Positions 60,301 to 62,000 of a DNA stretch of 62,000 nt are shown here, in pieces (position 1 is the stretch's first letter; every line of letters begins with the position of its first letter). This stretch comes from Glandiceps talaboti (taxonomy: Eukaryota > Hemichordata > Enteropneusta > Spengelidae), in NCBI RefSeq assembly GCF_964340395.1, contig NC_135565.1:14647209-14709208 (forward strand), written 5' to 3'. Made by a program: the position numbers and the translations under genes. Under the pieces are notes generated by a model, which was not told where the DNA came from, ran no database searches, and was given only the letters and a program-made list of their open reading frames with translations.

Positions 60301-61526
60301 GCTGGCATCTGTTTGCCAAAAGTACCAAATGTAAGAAATAGTGATATACTAACAGTTAGCATTTTGCAATTTTCATATATTTAAATCATACAAAACCTGT
60401 GTCTGACCATCTTCAATATTTGCTAGCATTCCACCTCTCATGCTGCAATCAAACGAAGCGTCTTCCCACTTTACGCCTGCAGTCGTATCAACAAGCACGT
60501 AACACTTTCCGTTGTGACTGACACCGTCCCCTGCACATGGTATACCACCTACAGAATAATAATAATGAACCCCTGATCACGACGTGTTCGGTGATGTAGA
60601 TACAGATACACAACTGATACAGATACACAACTGACACCTACACCCAAGCTCTTACGCAGCGCTACCTTAGTAAAAATGTCAACCTCCACAACTTCCGGTC
60701 CAACTTGGAAAGGTAGCGCTGCATTCAGTGTGGCCATATTGGATTTTGTCGTAAAACCATAGCATTCAAATACTAACGATAAACATCGTAATTAACGGTA
60801 GATTTGTTCATAATAAACAATACAAACGTGAATTACCGTAGTCTTCCTGTTCAGTGAAATACATAATCGTAATTTAACAGATTGTATTTCAGAATTGAGC
60901 CAGTGTATTTTATCAATAAATTAATTATTATTAACACCATGAATGTTTTATGTTAAATATGCCTTTCAAAAAAGTAGCTAATGTGACGTAAATGAAAGAG
61001 AAAAATGGCCGTCATCGAAGGCAGCGGTGTATATCACCGATATGTAGGAGCTTGACCTACACCCTGTCCACGGGGTATATCACCTCATCAGTAATCATAC
61101 TTTGTTTCATCAACTATTTTTGGATTTATGTAGAGTCAGGCACTCAACTGAGACCACTTTGTACACATGGCATGTCACATACTGGACAACCATAGTTTAA
61201 TAATCCGATCATGAAATCTCCCTGAATATATATATTATTAATGCACAACTGAAACCACCCTGTCAAATGCTGCAATTATGTATAGTAATGTAAAATACAA
61301 TCAACAAAACGTGATTACAAAACAATAAATAAATAAATAAAGATCGCAAAAGATCACTGTGACATGTGAACAAACTTCATGATAAATTGTCAACGAGTTA
61401 CAACAAATACTACTATTAACATCATTTCAATGTTTCACTTACCATCATTTTTCAAATGACAAATATACTTCCTCTCACTGGTACAGCCCAAGTCATTCCA
61501 CAGATACCCCCATGACATTTTCATTT
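55747..61526 (-). CDS. Multi-domain C-type lectin protein, 5' end off the window
   Basis: Eight minus-strand exons are visible: 61526-61443, 60548-60397, 59911-59725, 58433-58359, 57752-57723, 56647-56563, 56202-56108 and 55967-55747 (stop TAA). Phases match throughout. CTLD-A (only its end) has [11 protein letters not shown] and YICHLK. CTLD-B runs from [14 protein letters not shown] through [30 protein letters not shown] and FYWDDVSC to YICE. After a short linker CTLD-C runs from [15 protein letters not shown] through [21 protein letters not shown] and WKDMDC to VCEMEP. The WND site is intact only in CTLD-A; EPN/QPD is EPD in B and EPS in C, so classical calcium-dependent sugar binding is doubtful there. 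No membrane segment is seen at the C-terminus, so it is probably secreted or extracellular (inference; the N-terminus is missing). The junction 59725/58433 lacks a GT donor. Confidence 0.9.
56746..56832. repeat. (CATA)n(CAGA)n microsatellite
   Basis: About 14 CATA units followed by seven CAGA units, in a lectin-gene intron about 100 bp before the acceptor of exon 56647-56563. Confidence 0.98.
56930..57060 (+). mobile_element. Dispersed element, copy of the minus-strand element at 19998-20190
   Basis: Shares agtcggatgaa, caagattcaaacacag, gtgtttatttgtgttcact and tcacacttcatgtg in order with the other copy read in reverse complement. Here the end has not grown into a CA microsatellite. Confidence 0.7.
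57272..57400. repeat. (TATG)n microsatellite
   Basis: About 30 TATG units with a short TG interruption, in a lectin-gene intron. Confidence 0.98.
58497..58835. mobile_element. Dispersed hairpin-end repeat, family copy 3 (most complete)
   Basis: Starts agaaaccaatgagaaactac, passes agatagcaagattgaatgaa and tgtctgcatgttgttgcagt, and ends ttgatttctgcgtggttgta, cagagccactcaacggtatt. Its ends are partly inverted with respect to each other (agaaaccaat ... attgatttct). Other copies lie near 4030, 26755 and 60065. Confidence 0.75.
59350..59600. repeat. (ATTG)n and (ATCC)n microsatellites
   Basis: A short ATTG run at 59350-59387 and a longer CATC/CACC tract at 59447-59600, in a lectin-gene intron just 3' of exon 59911-59725. 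Confidence 0.97.
60065..60295. mobile_element. Dispersed hairpin-end repeat, family copy 4 (decayed)
   Basis: Shares gtgtgtctgcatctagttgc, aaaatggtttgtttaatga, aaaatgtagcaagaaattgc and ttattgatttctgaatgatt with copies 1 and 3. Confidence 0.65.
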
Positions 61527-61539
61527 CTGAAAAGGAATA

Positions 61540-61890
61540 TTGACAAAACCTCATGAAGCACGAGCGCAAGTGTGGCAAACTCGGATATTTGTACTAGTGC
61601 TTTCAGTGTTGCATGCGGCCGTACTTTCACGAGCGTAGGAATGAAAATACACCAGAAAACACTTAAAACACGAATATATCCCTCTATGCCCATACTAGTA
61701 CTCACACGGCATGAGATGTGTTATTACATATGTTTATCAGAAACAGTAAATTTCCATAAACGTATGCTCGGCCTTTCATTTTGAGATCATTTGCATGAAG
61801 TGCAATACTGTTTTTGGGTATTGCACTGCAATGCAAATACCACCAGTATGCATGCGCACCAGTGCAAGTAACCTCTGGTACATATGTAAT
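61540..61890 (-). mobile_element. Dispersed repeat, copy shared with 18380-18790
   Basis: Minus-strand copy of the repeat described at 18380-18790. It starts about 15 bases upstream of the acceptor of lectin exon 61526-61443, so the polypyrimidine tract region of that exon abuts the element. Confidence 0.7.
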
Positions 61891-62000
61891 AATGGTAGTT
61901 ATCTGAAAATGATATCATATTCGGAGAGGTAAAGATTTGTGTCCATGACAAGCAGGTATTACATTTTACAGAACATGATTGACAAATTTAAACGACTCAT

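Overview
This is animal nuclear DNA: AT-rich, spliced genes with long introns, and very dense short repeats. The gene content (a CMP-Neu5Ac hydroxylase with a hydrophobic C-terminal tail, an RNF141-type RING protein, a multi-domain C-type lectin) together with TTAGGG-type interstitial repeats points to an invertebrate deuterostome such as an acorn worm, echinoderm or lancelet. The species cannot be fixed from the sequence alone. No bacterial, viral, CRISPR or operon-like architecture was seen.

Layout. (1) About 563-9110, minus strand: an unrecognised gene of at least 908 codons in five coding exons, running off the left edge. It is a long disordered protein with a MIU/UIM-like helix, two coiled coils and an Arg-rich stretch; a RING-H2 domain may follow past the edge (inference). 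(2) 12780-17519, plus strand: complete RNF141 orthologue, five coding exons, 225 aa. It is divergent from gene 1, with a candidate shared promoter around 10450-10880. (3) 17520-29990: gene-poor, made of a LINE 3' end, hairpin elements, a segmental duplication, a foldback element carrying TTAGGG repeats, and microsatellites. (4) 29993-50522, plus strand: complete CMAH orthologue, 15 coding exons, 637 aa, with a transposon relic, an interstitial telomeric tract and a palindromic minisatellite in intron 1. (5) 50523-55746: mostly simple repeats. (6) 55747-61526 and beyond the right edge, minus strand: a C-type lectin gene with at least three CTLDs.

Exon phases join exactly in every gene except at one point: the lectin exon ending at 59725 has GA where the donor GT should be, and the neighbouring GT would frameshift the protein.

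The most unusual pattern is that tandem repeats in and around genes 1 and 2 seem to have grown out of exon edges. The 57-bp minisatellite (1660-3703) resembles the tail and 5' splice site of the adjacent exon. The 26-bp minisatellite (15050-15740) joins intron-end sequence to the head of the next exon. The RNF141 3'UTR carries about six decayed copies of its own coding tail. Functionally, CMAH makes Neu5Gc from CMP-Neu5Ac, the lectin is a candidate glycan or ligand binder, and the two RING-related genes would act in ubiquitination; no direct pathway link between neighbours is shown by the sequence.
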